A stretch of DNA of 64,000 nucleotides, taken from NCBI GenBank assembly GCA_964036155.1, contig OZ038422.1, positions 83,289,201-83,353,200 on the forward strand, given 5' to 3'. Both the position numbers and the translations under genes were made by a program. This document shows positions 25,485 to 39,900 of the stretch, one piece after another. Within the stretch, counting starts at the first letter, position 1; each line of letters starts with the position of its first letter. The notes below the pieces were generated by a model. The model was not told the origin of the DNA. It searched no databases and was given only the letters and a program-made list of their open reading frames with translations. Source of the DNA: Diploscapter coronatus (lineage: Eukaryota > Nematoda > Chromadorea > Rhabditida > Rhabditidae).

Positions 25485-26145
25485 GAACTGGACTTCACTC
25501 TTTTTCGGCTCTCTTCGTCGTCTACGTGTCGAGTTCCAGAACGCGAAGATCCACGAAGCTTAATGGATATCAATCATGATCTCATCATTTAGTGTACATA
25601 ATAATGTTATTTCAAATTTTAAATTGTTTTTGGGTGCCACTCTTGCGCAACTTAATCATCATATTGTATCCATTAGTATATACTCACCAGATAACTTTCG
25701 TATATTAATCTTTCTCTCCACCATACTATTTCACAGTATCTAATCTGGTTTCTAATTCTTTAAACCTCACATTCTCCTCGAGGGTTGGCATATAAAAGAG
25801 CAGACTAGCGGCTCGAGACTTACATTCTGACAAGACTCAGCCAAGCTGTCGGATATCGTCGATTCTGTAATTTCGGAGGCTACTCTTCCTCTCTCGTCTC
25901 AGGCTAAGCTTTCCTTTCCAGAAACTGCCAAGCAGGCGGCTGTGGGTGATTTGCCCCGAATTCTCAAGAGGCCCAAGGTAGCAGTCTCGCGACCGCACGT
26001 CGGATCATTGATGCCAGTGGAGAGTAGAGCTAACCGACCACTGGAACAGAATTTGGTATTCTGACGAACATTCTTTCCTTCTATTCAGTGTTGAATAATA
26101 ATCTACTTTGAATTGAGTTTTTGGCTTTTTTTGTATTTGTAGAAC

Positions 26146-26230
26146 TTTGTTCTTGCAGAACCTGAGTTTTCTTGACAAGGCACCCGCCGCTAGCCCTGAG
26201 TTTGCAGTAGCCACGCTCACTATTTTTAGG
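26146..26230 (+). repeat. Diverged direct repeat, copy 2
   Basis: Second copy of the repeat at 25396-25484, same orientation, 750 bp apart, with several small indels. If the pair were LTRs they would bound only about 750 bp, so a solo-LTR fragment or a duplicated internal segment is equally likely. Confidence 0.6.
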
Positions 26231-27952
26231 GCATTGACCGCTCTGCTGGGAGACACTAGCTTTTATCCTTGGTTCAATCGACAGTTACCAACCTCGTACT
26301 CTCAATTTTTTCCCGTTTTTATCCTTGTTTGTAATCCAGTTATTGATAATAAATAATTTCGTAATAACTTGCCTATTATCTTCGAAGTGACTAACCCTTT
26401 ATCGTGGCTCTGTTAACCGCATTCTGTCTGGCTCCCTTTCCTCATTCCTGTGCTTACCTTACGTTTCCGTCCATCCAACAGACCCCCTTCTTCCTCTTTG
26501 TCGGCCCAGGCGAGATAATCTTTTGGAGTTGAACTAGACCTTTCGATTACTGTAACCTTTTGTTCGTAGTACCACCCGTATCGCGATTCTCATACCACTC
26601 GCTGTCTCTGGCTCTCCTACCAACAAAGCCCCCCAAGACACAGAGACTATTAATCTTGGCCTGCGGCATAAACTTCGTTCTTGAAAAATAAACGTTTGTA
26701 AAATCTCCGTGCTTCCTTTTTCTTTGGACCGATTGGACTAATGTACGTGGTCGCTTACAATCGCATTTCTTGGTTCTCTTTCCGCGTTCTCCTTCGCACT
26801 CCTTCTCTCAAAATCGTAGGGCCAGAGGCTAGGCGACAGTTGAATCTCGACGACTTCCAACTTATCTTCTGCACCCAAAACTCTCCTTCTCTCATCACCC
26901 TCAACTACAGCGCCCTGCCTCCGACATAAATTCTATGAATAAATCAATCTCTAAGCCTTCATGTTAATTCAATACATCGTTGAAAAAACTGAAGATAAAA
27001 TCTTTATTTCATTGGAAACTCTGATATTCTTGCATCTAATCATCACAATCGAAATGGAATAAATTAGGGCACAATGCACTAGAAAATCGTGTCAGATGAA
27101 CTTTTAAATTCCATTAGTTAGGGTAAACTTTGACGCGATTTCGTTGGATAAAAACATCTACCTCTTCGAAATAATTCGTATTCGAAGGGAAAGAGACAAA
27201 AGACTCCAATAAAATGTCGAATACGAAAAATCCGTTGATAAAATTTTGAGCTCCTCGGAAGCCGAAGTGATAATTTGTAAGGCCGCTCTGCTGCAGACAC
27301 AAAATCGATCAATTAATAGTCTGATAAGACAAACGATAACATTGAATGATATCAGTAAAATTAAGAAATTCGAACAACTAACAAAATTTGAGTAACATCA
27401 TCGTTTTCTTAGATAGTAAAATTTCAACAGACTCAGAAAGCGACGATGAATTTTTTAAATCGCTAAAATATGAAAAAAGAAAGGCGACGAGGAATGCGAT
27501 CACAGAATTTTCACGAAGTTTTTCAGAAATTAAAAAAATCAGAGAAATATTATGCATTCCGAAATGCAATAAAATGACTAAGCTTTGTGTAGCAAATCGT
27601 ATCGAAATAACACAGAAAACCGCCTAGGTTTCAGAAAAATTGATAATTGAAGGGTAAATACAAGTCAAATGTTGGGAAGATACTGTACAAATACCACTGG
27701 ATTAGCATAGAAAGTAGAAGAATAGAAAATGAATACCGTATTCAATATAGACGACAAATTAATTTGGACCACGTATTGGAAAGGAGAAAGAGTTGTGAGA
27801 TTTGATTTGCCGAGCAAATTTCGTCCTTTTCTGATCAGGATTCGAGAATTCGAGAAAATCGAAGGATTTTTCGAAAATTCCTCAATGAATCAGAAATAGC
27901 ACGGGCAGGAGGGTCGAGGTTGATTTTTTTAAATTCCAAACGCCTGACTGTT
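26231..27952. other. Mostly non-coding; two weak coding candidates
   Basis: 26231-27000 continues as possible retroelement debris without readable domains. A minus-strand frame at 27290-27119, preceded by a TGTCTGCAG acceptor and ending in TAA, reads as a plausible terminal exon (FINGFFVFDILLESF core), but no upstream exon was found. A plus-strand frame at 27388-27627 with an acidic then basic stretch (TDSESDDEFFKSLKYEKRK) also looks protein-like but lacks a start and splice partners. Neither is accepted as a gene. Confidence 0.3.
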
Positions 27953-30900
27953 CTATCGAGCATCAGACAATTGAACTCCAGAATCTGTCGTATCGTTTCC
28001 GTCAGTTTTCTCCTGGAATCGCATTAGTTGGAATCATAAATAAATCAGAGCTGTCTTGTGTATAACTTTCTAAAATTCTAAATATCGACTCGATGAGAAT
28101 TGAATATTCCTATTCGAATGATGATGCATCATGATAATTTAATGTTTTCTTCCGAGAAAGTGGATTCTAACCTAACGGAATATCAAATTGACGACGATCT
28201 GTTTCAGATGTCTTACCTCAACAAGCTCTTCGAGAGTGGGCACTTTGATGGCCATGTCAGCGACGAGCGCGTTCATGTCATCCGAAGCGAGCGAGAGCGC
28301 GTCTCCATTTGAGCTGGCTGAGCCATGCGAGTTCTATAAACAACAAATTCTTAAGTTATTAGATGTTTTAAACAGCAATGTCTCATTTTCTATCAGTTTT
28401 GCAAATATGTAAAAAAAATCCTAATGTTTCTTTGTTGATTTTTAAAAATTCTACCGTTTCGTCATCCAGATCGCACACCGAGCTGCCTCTCAGTTGATTT
28501 CGAGTCCATTTTTCGGCCTTCTAAAAGAATTTTTCAAAACATATTTGAGGGTCAAATTTTACCTTCAACTCTAATTGTGCAATACTCTGCTTCAAGTCCT
28601 GAATGTTCTGCATGGCTTCTGAATATTTCAGTCGCTCGTTGATACACTCCTCCTTTAGTTCGCCTTCCCTCTGCACGAATTTGATCTTCTGCTCTTTCAA
28701 TTCATTCTCGAGCTCTTTCCTGGTCTAAAATTGAATTATTCGAAATTATCGCCAAGAACAATTCTTGGACAATTTGGAAAAAACAAGACGATAAGACATG
28801 CAAAATAGTATAGGGTAAGGTAGAAGAAAGGTATTGTATGTTTTTTTCAACACTATTTCGTCGTCTTGTTTTTTGCAGACTGTCAAATTCTTGCCTTCTG
28901 AAGATTCTCCATCTCCTCCCGCAATCGCTTCATCTCATCGTCTTGTCGCTTCAGCTGATTCGTGCAGACGTGATTTTGTGTCTCGAGCTCCATCACCTAA
29001 ATTATCAAGTAAATAATTCAAATTCCCACTATCAGCAATAAAAATGAATGAAGTTACACTATGATAAAGTTTCAAATAAGATCACTTAACCTATAGTACT
29101 TATTTGATAACCTCATATAACACAGACAAGATTGAAAAATCAAATTTTCCTATTTGATTTATCTTTCGAATTATTTTCAAAAACCCCAACCTTCTGTCTC
29201 ATTTCCTTGAGTTCAGCTAGTGTGTCGATTTCTTTGATCCTCACCCCCATGAGCTGATCTTCCAGCTCTCTGACAGTGATGCCATTTGCCTCTTCCTCCG
29301 AAGGACTTCCCATCAGCGAGGCTGTGATCTTCGCCAGTTTCGCCCTTGCAGAATTCAGCTGCCCAATAGGTGGAGAGGGCTGCTCCTTCTCTTTCGACTC
29401 TTTCGGTGGCTCTGCAGTCTCAGACGTGGGCGATTGATCGAAAGCTCGGTCATGGACGTATTTCTGAAACAATTGCTTTCATAAATGAACATCTCTGCAG
29501 GAAATTCAGAAACTCGATAAAAAAAGCAAAGCTCTAAATTGGAATGTTAGACGAAATGTGAAAATGAAACGGATTTGACAGAATTTTCTCAATTGATAGT
29601 TGGCTTTACACGATTTCATCGTTTTCTCGTTACGCTAAATGAGCTAATTATGCAAAAATGTCCCATATTTTCTTCGAAATCGAGCTTTTACGATTCTTTC
29701 AAAATCCCTTACCGCCCACTGCTGCTCCAATTCAGCCATCCTCTGTCGCATTTCCTTCAGCGCCAGGCTGCTCTCAGCCTCTCTCATCTTGACGGAGATC
29801 AGCTCCTCCTGCAGTCCGGCGATGCCTTCTGATGGCTCGTCCTCTCGCAATCGCTTGTTCGCAGATTCCAGTTCCTGAATTAGAATATGAAGATCTTCCT
29901 ATATTCTTAAATGTAAACTTTTAGTAAATCTGTTCTCATTTGAATCAGTTAAAAATCGACCATTGAAACTTCAGAAACCTCCAATTTCATAGATAACAGA
30001 TGGACAGACAGATGAAAACATAAAATTGATCTTCAGATATTTCGCAATTCCTTGCTTCTTTCCTTCATTTCAACCGGTTTCTCCATCTAATTTTCTCCTA
30101 ATTTGTCATTTTTCGAAATGCATGAACTGACAAATAGCATTTCTCCTAATAGATTACTTTGCAGAGATCCAGAAAATTTATGTAATGCATTTTGTTTTGT
30201 CGGAAGAAATTATAAATTCATGCTGAACGTTTCCTGCAGAAGTAGTGAAACTCGAAACCTGTCGCGTAATTTTTCGCACCGCTCAGTTTGCTGATCGAAT
30301 GTCACAAATCCGAGTCTGAGATGATATGCCGCAGAAACGAAGGAATGTGAAAGAAGTAAATTTAGAAATGAGTGAACGAAAATAGCTCGAGAAACAATTC
30401 GTGATGAAGTTTTTCCCCTCGCTAACTTTAAGAAACTACTAAAAAGAAACTTTTTCACAAAGCTTCTATTTGCGAGATATATTTTTCAATTTCAGATAAA
30501 CTACTGCCATATGACAACAAAGTTCGAAGAAAAACGTCATCTCAATACTATGAAATTCTGCTTTTTCTCAATTTAAAAAGCTAAAGCAAACATTATTTAC
30601 TTACCAAGATCCTATTCTTGGTCTCCCTGATGGTGTTTTCACTATCAGCCTGTCTGGTGTGGGCATCGATGAGTTCCTGCGTGAGGGAGTGAATCCTCTC
30701 GATCATGGTCGTGTCGTCAACTTGGATGCCCATCTCCACGAACTCGTCGCGCTTCGTCGAGGACAACTCCCTGAATCATCAACACTATACAAACTTCCCA
30801 AAAATATACGACAATGCATGTGTCATTTCATTTCTATTCAAGTTTCAAAAGGAATTGTATTCGCGGAATTTCAAATCAATTTTAGGGGATTGAAAAGGAA

Positions 30901-33900
30901 TAGTGAAATGTTTTGAAAAACTAAATTGAAATCAGAAGAAATCAAAACGAGAAGTAAAATCGCAAAATTAGGTTTTGTACTACATTTATTTTTGTGCTTT
31001 TATTATTCATTTTTCCGAATCATGTTTGAGATGATAAATATTGAAAAATGACCTGATAGTCTCATAGGCATCCTCCAGTTTCTTGTGCGCATCACTGTTG
31101 ATATCTCGCAATTTGCTCAATTCGTGTGCAATGTTGATGCAGTTTTCGGCCTCCTTTGCCAAATTCACCTGAATTGTTTGCTCTAGTTTCGAGGATTCTT
31201 GTTGATCGGTTACCTGGCCCTTGACGAGTCTATCGGCCAGCGCAGAGGATTCCGCCTCGAGATAGTCGATTCGCTGCCTCAATAAACGGTTTTCCGTGCG
31301 CAACCTCTGAAAATTCGCATAATCAGTAAAATCGAGAATAATCTATAAAATTTAGTAGAAATCTACATTTCGATAAAATCACATTCTGGAGTGAACATTG
31401 ATTTGTTCATTTGAATGAAATATTTTCCAAAAAATCCTCGTTATATCAAATTATTCGAATAAATTCGAGCTCAAAAATCTAATTTTTAAACTTATTTTCA
31501 TTCTGTTTCGTTTCTTTATTTCAATGACCGTTATCACCCCATTTTCGTTACCAGATTAGATTAAATTTAGTGTTTTTGTAAAAAAAAATCATAAGTGTGA
31601 CTGATAGATAAATGAATTTGTCAACTGTCCGTTCATTTTTATGAACCACTTTGTTATGATTTCGATTTGATTGAAGACTGAGACCTGAATAGATGATAAA
31701 TAGCGAGAAGACAGGCAGGGGAATTGATTTGCAGATTTGGCGAAGCAAGACAAGCCCTGTCACGGGATCAGAAGCATGAAGGGAAGAGATTCTGAGATTC
31801 ACACAAAACCGCAAATATCCCTTATTTCCTCTCATTTGCGATTATCTTTTCCACTCATCTTCATCGCTTTTCTGCTTATCAATCAATCAGTTTAACAGGC
31901 ACTTCGCTTGTTAATTGCAGGGACGAATGTCAATAGTTCGAAGCAACTCGAAACCGCTTGGCAGAATTTGCGAGATTTCAAGAGATTGACAGGAGTTTGG
32001 AAATTGAACTTATCCTCACATTTTGTTTTACAAATTTCAACGATGGAAGAGAAATTTGAGAAAATGATGAGTAAAGTTAGGGACCGCCAAGCCCCGCCCC
32101 TTTCACTGGATTCAAAAGTGTCCATAGTTGATAACCCTTTCGATTATCGCCGATTTTTTTGTTTTACTTTTGTTTTTAATAATTTATCGATACCTACTAT
32201 ACAATTCGATACCGCTCTTTCACGTGGTGATATCGATTTATTGATCGGGTGCGAAAGAAGTCCGCAAATGCGCGTCAAATGGACACCAAATTACGAAAAT
32301 GCTAATATTTCGAGTTATAAAAAAGGCACATTTCATTTTTTTTGATGAATCGGTACACCTAGTTGATGTCTACAAAATATGTAAAAATTAGAAAAATCCT
32401 GCGGCGCCAAACTTTTCCCGAGGCAATAATAGATGCTCGCCTTTGGGGTACTGTATCTTTACAAGGGATCGGTAAAATCGTCTGAAAACTTGACTAAAAT
32501 AAAAATTAATACTCCCTAATTATAATAGTCAAAAGAAAAAAGTGGAATTTTATCAAAAAATATTTTTTAAATTCATTTCAAAATGACCATTTTTTTGTCT
32601 TTACTAATTTGGATCGCCCTAGTCATATTTTTAAAGGCACATGTGTTTTTATTTGATATTTTGATTAGTTGGTCAATTGTCTATCTTCAGTGAAAAAATC
32701 AGAAAAATCCTGCGGCGCCGAGCTGAGATCCTGATAATTCGCGAAAATATAAAAGAAGCCAATGCTGAAATGGAGGAGAGTGCAGAGAAAAAGATTCCCA
32801 AAGGCAGAGAAAGAAAGGGGGAGCGAACGGCATAGTGTCTTTTGCAGATAGGCCACGCCCCTTTCCATTGTCCACGAAAAGGAGCGATTTTCTCGATTTT
32901 TCGCGTTAAATTTTATCAATTTTTTAATCAGTGACGTATTTTTTCGCAGTTTTTTCGGTGGGAATGTTTAGAGGGGCACCTCAGTCCCTGAAAAATGTAG
33001 GAAATGTAATGCCAGAGTGAATTTGGCAGAATGGCTGGCGGTCTCTAAGTAAAGTATTGAAATTGGCAATTCTTGTGATAAAAACACGTTTTCAATAACT
33101 AAGGTCAAGATAGGGATAAAATTTTCAACTTTGTCAATGAGCATCAAACTTTATCATTGCTAAAATGGACTATTTTGGCTAGCTTCGAATTACCATTTAC
33201 TAGGTCTCTTTCTTTTGCTTTGCGTGTCAAGGCCGTACTTTTTCTTGGCGATTAATCGAGAAAAGTCAAAAATACACAGCTTTTCGATTTTGATTTGGAC
33301 GCCGCTCACAACAAAAGGGAATCAGTGAATGCAAATAGAACAGGGAAAAAGGGAAAAGCTGAACGGCCGAAGGGAACCCACAGATGAACAGAGCAGATGT
33401 AGAAATGCACGGAAGGATTGCACGGATGTTGACAAAATACGAAGCTGGGAAATAAGCAAAACACAAGATTTTTGAAGATGATATCAAAAACGCTTGGCTT
33501 CTGCTGGGATATTCCCAAACTGATGAAAAATCATTGTTTTATTCCTATCATGATTTTGTTTTTATTTCCGGAAATTGTCACTCATTACCATGAGTCTCCC
33601 AAAAGCTCTAAAAATGCCATTCAATAGGCTTGTGATCGAAAATTCAATGGTATTCAATATTTGAAATTCATAAATCTATTCAATTCATATCTGCCAGACT
33701 ATTCATTGAATGTCCGATCCATGTGCTTCCCTCTCATTTTCACATTTCCGTACAAATCCCCTGTCACTGGGACTAGGGCTATATTTATGACTGCCTGTGG
33801 ATAATTGCGAATTTGCACCGCTCACTGGACAAAAAGGCTAGCGAAAGGGGAGGGAATATGAAAGAGGACCAATTCGCATGTTAATCGAAGACAAAAGATG

Positions 33901-36900
33901 AGCACTTCTAGTGCCCTTTTTAGAACAAATGGTGGCAAAATTTAAGGAATATTCGCAGAATTATAAAGTTCTAGGAAAAAGTATTAAAAACTGTAATAAA
34001 AATGCTGCTAAAGTATAGAATATCGTAAAGGATTCAGAGAAAAAATGACCTATTTTTACACGGAATTACACTACTTTCATTTATTCCGTGATTTTTTTTC
34101 TAGCAAGAATCGTTTGAAAGTGAGCGTCAAATTACAACTTGTGAGCATACAAACATAAGAAATGTTGGATAATGGATAATGTAGGAAAAGTTGTGTTTCC
34201 CGAGGCAAAGAGCAAGGCGCCTTGTATTTCACCTCCTCGACTTTCTCACTACCGCTGTATTCTTGTATTTCCTCCCCCCGTGTCTCTTGTGTGTAGAACG
34301 TGAAATTGAAGAGGTTGATTGAAGAAATGGAGACATATCGAATCGAGAAGAGAATCATCAAGTGCACATCAAAGATCCAGGCAGATGGAGGGTAAGACTG
34401 GATTATTCCGGATCAGAAAAGATCGATTCCAATCGAAGTAAATTAGTAATCGATGAACACTTCGAAATAACAAAGGCAAGAAAAACTTGTACAACGACAA
34501 TAGAGACAAATTTCCCGGGCCGATGGAGCGTGTGATTTGATAATTTGATAGGAAAAGTCCGAAAAAGGGAGGATAATTGATTTCAGATAAGGAATTGGAG
34601 AATTTCTAATAATGAAACGGTGGATTGTAATGAGAGAATATTGATTCGGAGTGATAGAAATGATCAAAAATTAAACTTCTTTACCTTCTTCGTCCAAGTA
34701 AACTTCTTTTTCATTCGGACTTGACGGAGTTGCATTTTCCCTATGGAAATTTCGAATTCAGAACGACAAATTGTCGAGACCTCGAATTCAAGAAAATCGA
34801 CCGATTAGCAATTGACAGATGGAGATTTGACACAGGAAATGAATCAGCCTGTAGAGTGCAAGAGAATTGCGGAAAGCAGAGAAAATGAAGAGAAACAGAA
34901 AAGCCAAAGAAAAATAGAGAACATGACGAAATGGGAGGGGAAAAGAATGAAATGACAGCGAAATAACATGAACAGAGACACGCCCACAAGTTGAAGAAAG
35001 AAGGGAGTAACTCTACTGTCGAGATGATGGAAAAGAAAGGTTGGGGGAATTGGAAGAAAACTGGAAGATGAAAAGACGGTTGGCAATAACAGAAACACAA
35101 ACTTGCGGCATGGTCAATTGAAAGGGGCAAATCAAATGATGCAACCATTTGGAATTGGCAAATGGCGAAATGCGAAAGAAAATACATTTTCTCAATTTCT
35201 GAATACATAAAAGAAAGTTCAAAATTTGCATACACGCGAAAAATAGCTGTAAGTTGCATCTTGGCATACAAGATGCTGGTAAAAGAAAACCCTTTTCCTG
35301 CCAAGTCTTATTCAATTTCGCAAGAAACGATGCGTCTACTTTCCCAAATTGTCATAAAATTGTTGAATTTTACTACTTTCGAAAGCTTAGTCATTTTTGG
35401 AATAAGTCGGGAAATTTAGAGGTTAAAAATGCAAATTTGTCAGAAAAGCTTTGCATCCTCGACGTGAGAATTTTTGGCAGAATACGCTGCTAACTATTTG
35501 GATCATGAACTTTTTCTTTCTAGACCAAAACCGGTAATATTACCACAAGTTGCCGAAATCTGTCGATAAACCAAAATGTTGCTTGTCTGTCTATCCACTT
35601 TTAGCTAATGTTATCCTTTAGTGGTGGGATAGAATAACTATGCGATGAAAACTCGCTTTGCTAAATGAATTTGATCAAGTAATAATTTTAGCAGAGAGTA
35701 AAAACACTCGGAATTAAAAAAATAAAAATTTCGGGCGCCAATATCACTATTTTTAGAGCATGAAAAATATAGGAGAAGATAGAAATTCGAGTTTGCATAG
35801 CCATTCTCAATTCAATAGCCTCAGCAATATCACAATATATCAATATCAGCATCATAACCATAACATTTCGTGACTAACAGACAGTTTTGCCTTTGAATTT
35901 GAATGAGTCACTGCGGCACATAAAAACGAACGGACCTCACTGATCGGTATCAGAATAATGGCTGGTAAAATTAAGCCTCAAAATATTCTAGAATGTTTTC
36001 TTCATTAGTCCTTCAGTATTTGATAAGAAATTGATGAGTAATAAAATATCTGCTTAGTAAGAGAAGCATAAAAAATGAACAATGAGTAACTGACCCTCAA
36101 CTCGACTGCCTCCTCCTGCTCTTTGGTCCTTTTCGCCAGGTACTCTTTTTCCAGCCTGTAAAAATAGTTGCTCTTATCAAAAGCATTTATTTTTATCGTT
36201 TTTTATGACTCATATTTCAAAAATAGTCTAACTTCGTAAAGCTGGAAACGTAAAATTTCTATGAATTATTTTTCTGCCTACTTTTTCATTTTCTTGGGAT
36301 TGAGTTGCACTTTGTAGGCGACGTGAAACAGCAGATCTGGATCGTTTTCGAATCGCTCTCGAATGTCGCGTTGGAAGTACTGAAAAATGAAAAATGGTTA
36401 GATAAAAATACATTGAAGAAAACGTAGAGTGTATAAACTCCAAATGATCTTTAAAATCCAAAGGAAAAGCTACATTTTTGGAATAGGAAATGTGAAAGAA
36501 GCTAAATTATCGAAAGTTCTTGAAGATAAGTAAACCTGCCTTTAACATTCCCTCCATATCCAATCGAAGCAAGTCGATCCTTGCCTGCTGTAGAATCGAC
36601 ATCGCTATGCAAAAAATGAACTCCATACCCTGAAATAGGGATCCAAAAATGGACAATTTTAAATTTTCTGCCAGACCTCAGCCAAGAAGCAGTCCATGAT
36701 TCGGTTGGCGATTTCGAGCGGCATCGTCGTCGTGAACAAAGTCAGAAACCAGGGAGAGGCGAACATTGACGTATGGAAGCCTACATTGTTGAAATGAGCG
36801 TGAAGATCAGGCATCTAAAATCGGATTATATGGAACATAAATCATTTCTATAGTGATCCATAATAATTTTCATATTATTTTTTGAAAGTATGCAGCAAAA

Positions 36901-39900
36901 GAAAAGATGGTCGAGACTACAATGAAAAAGTAGTTTCTATGAATTGCACTCATATTTTGCTGCTTTCAGTTTCAATATGTTTTCACGCATCACAATCCAG
37001 GTTTCGATAGAAATTCGAATTGATGATCCGAAGTTTAGAAGGATCATAAGACGAGTGACAAAACAGATGGAGAAGGGTAAGAGCTTTTGAAATTGAGCAT
37101 AAAGAAACTTGCAATAAAACGTGCTTATTGCAGAAAAGTATCAAAGATGAAAGAAATGTGTGAACTTTAAGAAATTTGTTCAGAAATTTCAAGTAAGTAA
37201 TTTAGCAAACCTGTTCCTGAACGATGCATTCGAGTTGGAACATGCACAGTCCCAGATCCGTCATGGTCGGTTTGTAGAGCTCTCGGAGCCGATAGTTCTC
37301 CATCAATCGCAACAGAACTGCGAAAGCCTCTTCTTCGGGCATCTAGAAATCACCTTTATTTTTGTGAAAATCGAAATCTCTTGCCTGCATAAGAAGTAAT
37401 CCGACAATGAAGGCACTTCCTTGGCAGTAGCCGACTTCTTTGTCGTGAATGGAATAAGCCTTGATCACGTTGAACAGAGACGATTGTCCTCGACCGCCGT
37501 CTTTGAAGAACTCCAATTCGGGGTAAGTTCGGGGAATGTCTCGTAGAATCACCTGAGGTTATACTATGAAATAACTCATCCTCATAATTCAAAGTAAAAA
37601 GTTTCTGAGAAGCAAAGAAAATCACGTTTGATAAAATTAACATAAATTCAAATTCAACAGAAATAGTTGAATCAGACAATTCCTAAATAGTAAGAAAAAG
37701 ATGTACCTTCTCATAGACGGAGCTCTGCCGCATGTATTCCGAGTACATTTCGTGGACCGAAGACACACTCGCATTGGCCAGCAATTGCCAGGCGATTGTC
37801 CGAAAATGCTGAGGAATGCCTCGTTTTACAAGACTCTGAAGTCACTGGCTTTCGAAAGTTATACCAATTAAAAATACCTTGATGTAAGGCCATCGTTTCT
37901 TCGCTTCGACCTCCCAATTCCTCACCAACTCGCCCCAAACTGTCCATAAATCTTCCTGAAATTATCGATGTGAAGATCAAAATACGTAATTTATTTTGGA
38001 TAAATTCATAAGTCTTCTTCAAAGATGATGGATTATCTACGCATTGACGAAATGATCAAGGAAACATGTTTCAATGAATGGTGCGAAAGTTTAAAATCTT
38101 TGTTTGATTTATGAATTTTTTTTGAGTTTTCAGAAAAAAATAAGAATGGCAAGATATTTTGAAATCTTCCCCATTTAAAAAAATTTTGCAGTTTTTAAAA
38201 AAAGTGATGTTTGCCTCGTCATTTTATCAGACTATCACTCCGAACATTTGAAAAAGGATTATGCAAATTTCCAGTAAATCAGTAAAAATGACCTCTTCCT
38301 CTTCAGGCGGGATGCTCTCCCTCGTCTTCGGACTTCCGCTTGTGGATCCGCTTTTTCGTGACGCCACACTCTTCGCGTCCTCTTCATTAGACCTGCAATT
38401 AGCCCATTTATCTATCCTTTATCATTTATCACTGTCCTTATCAATCATATCGATTTATCTAATCACGCTGGATCTGAGATAATCGATAAATGAAAATAGA
38501 CCGCCATAGAAATCTTTCAGCTTCCAAATAGTGATAAAGGTGATCTTCAGCCAGAAGGTAAGCCATTACTAACTCTTGAGAATGGATCATATTTCAAAAA
38601 AATCTAGCTTTCCTAATCACTTGGAATTCGAACCTGTCATCGATTTTCCTATGCAAATAGTCAAAGAAAGACTGGACAAAGGCTATTTCATTTCAGCAGA
38701 GATTCGAGCAGCTTGTTGTCACTCTTTCCCTTCTCATAATCATAAGTCAAGCCCTTCAAGCCATTCGTCTTTCTTCACTCTCTTTGTTTATCACAATCCT
38801 TCTCTCTTTTCTTCGAAAATTTCCCCAATCGGCCCTTGGCATGTCACGAATGTGGAAAATTTGGAACTTGGAATTTCCCTTTAGATTTCCCTTTCTGACA
38901 TTCTTGCTGACTTTCGAGGGGTAGTTTCATGACAAGAAGCAGCCCATTTTGGCCAAGACACTGGGCATGAATAATTGAGAGAGGGGATATAAAAAGATGT
39001 GAGACAGAAGGATTTCAGAAATCACAAACATGACAGATTCCAAACAAATCCTGTCATCCAGTGACAAAAATGCAATTTATCCTTAAAATTCTCGAGAAAA
39101 AACCCAATTCATCTATGATTTTTGCATTGTTTTTTCTCGAAGAGGCCTTTTGAAGAGAAAAATTCATACCAGGCAACAACAGGAAGAGGAAAAAGCCGTT
39201 GGCAACATGTGTTAGGAGGGAAAACTAGTGAAGAGCGCATTCTTACTACTTTTTCGAACGTTCAAAATAGAAACAGCGATCGTGTTCTGCATAGATTGAT
39301 TGCTTTGACGAAAGAACGGCAAGAAGAGCGATTTTCAATAATTAGGCGCTATCATTCAATTTTTCTTGTCAAAGTTTATCTTTGAAAAAAATAAAAAATA
39401 AAGAAAAATCATCTTATTTCTAGTTTAGCAGATAAACGATGATAGAAGCTGAAGAATTTTTATTATTTATCAAATTAAAAAATAAATAGATAAAAATTGC
39501 CTACCGATTTAGCTGCTCCATTTTGGTGAGGACTTCCACCTCTGCACCTGAGATGTCACTCGAGACGATGTCGATCGAACAATCTGAAAATCTCTATATT
39601 CATAAATTTGCCATCAAAAATCAATTATCGCTTTATCATAATGATTTAGCGTTTTTAGAATTTCACTACGTAATTTTCCCTTTTCGTTCTTTTGCCATTC
39701 AATATCGCATTCTCTCGATACTTTTATGGTCAAAAAATGAAATTGGAAACAGCAAACTGATAAAAGTGGGTGTAGCAAAGACATAATAATGAGATGTTGG
39801 GAAGTATACGAAATATCAAGTTCTATCATTGAAAATGTTCGGCTGTAAGGCGAACAACATCTAATAAATGACTAGACGAAACTAGGAAATTTATGATCGC

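Noticed and set aside
27729..27897. 56-codon plus-strand frame starting with ATG
   Set aside because: Overlaps nothing known and lacks splice or family support; it lies just downstream of the Evi5 stop codon and could be 3' UTR.
31908..32345. 145-codon plus-strand frame
   Set aside because: Runs from Evi5 intron sequence into the hAT-like element; the shared part recurs in the second copy, so it is transposon sequence read by chance.
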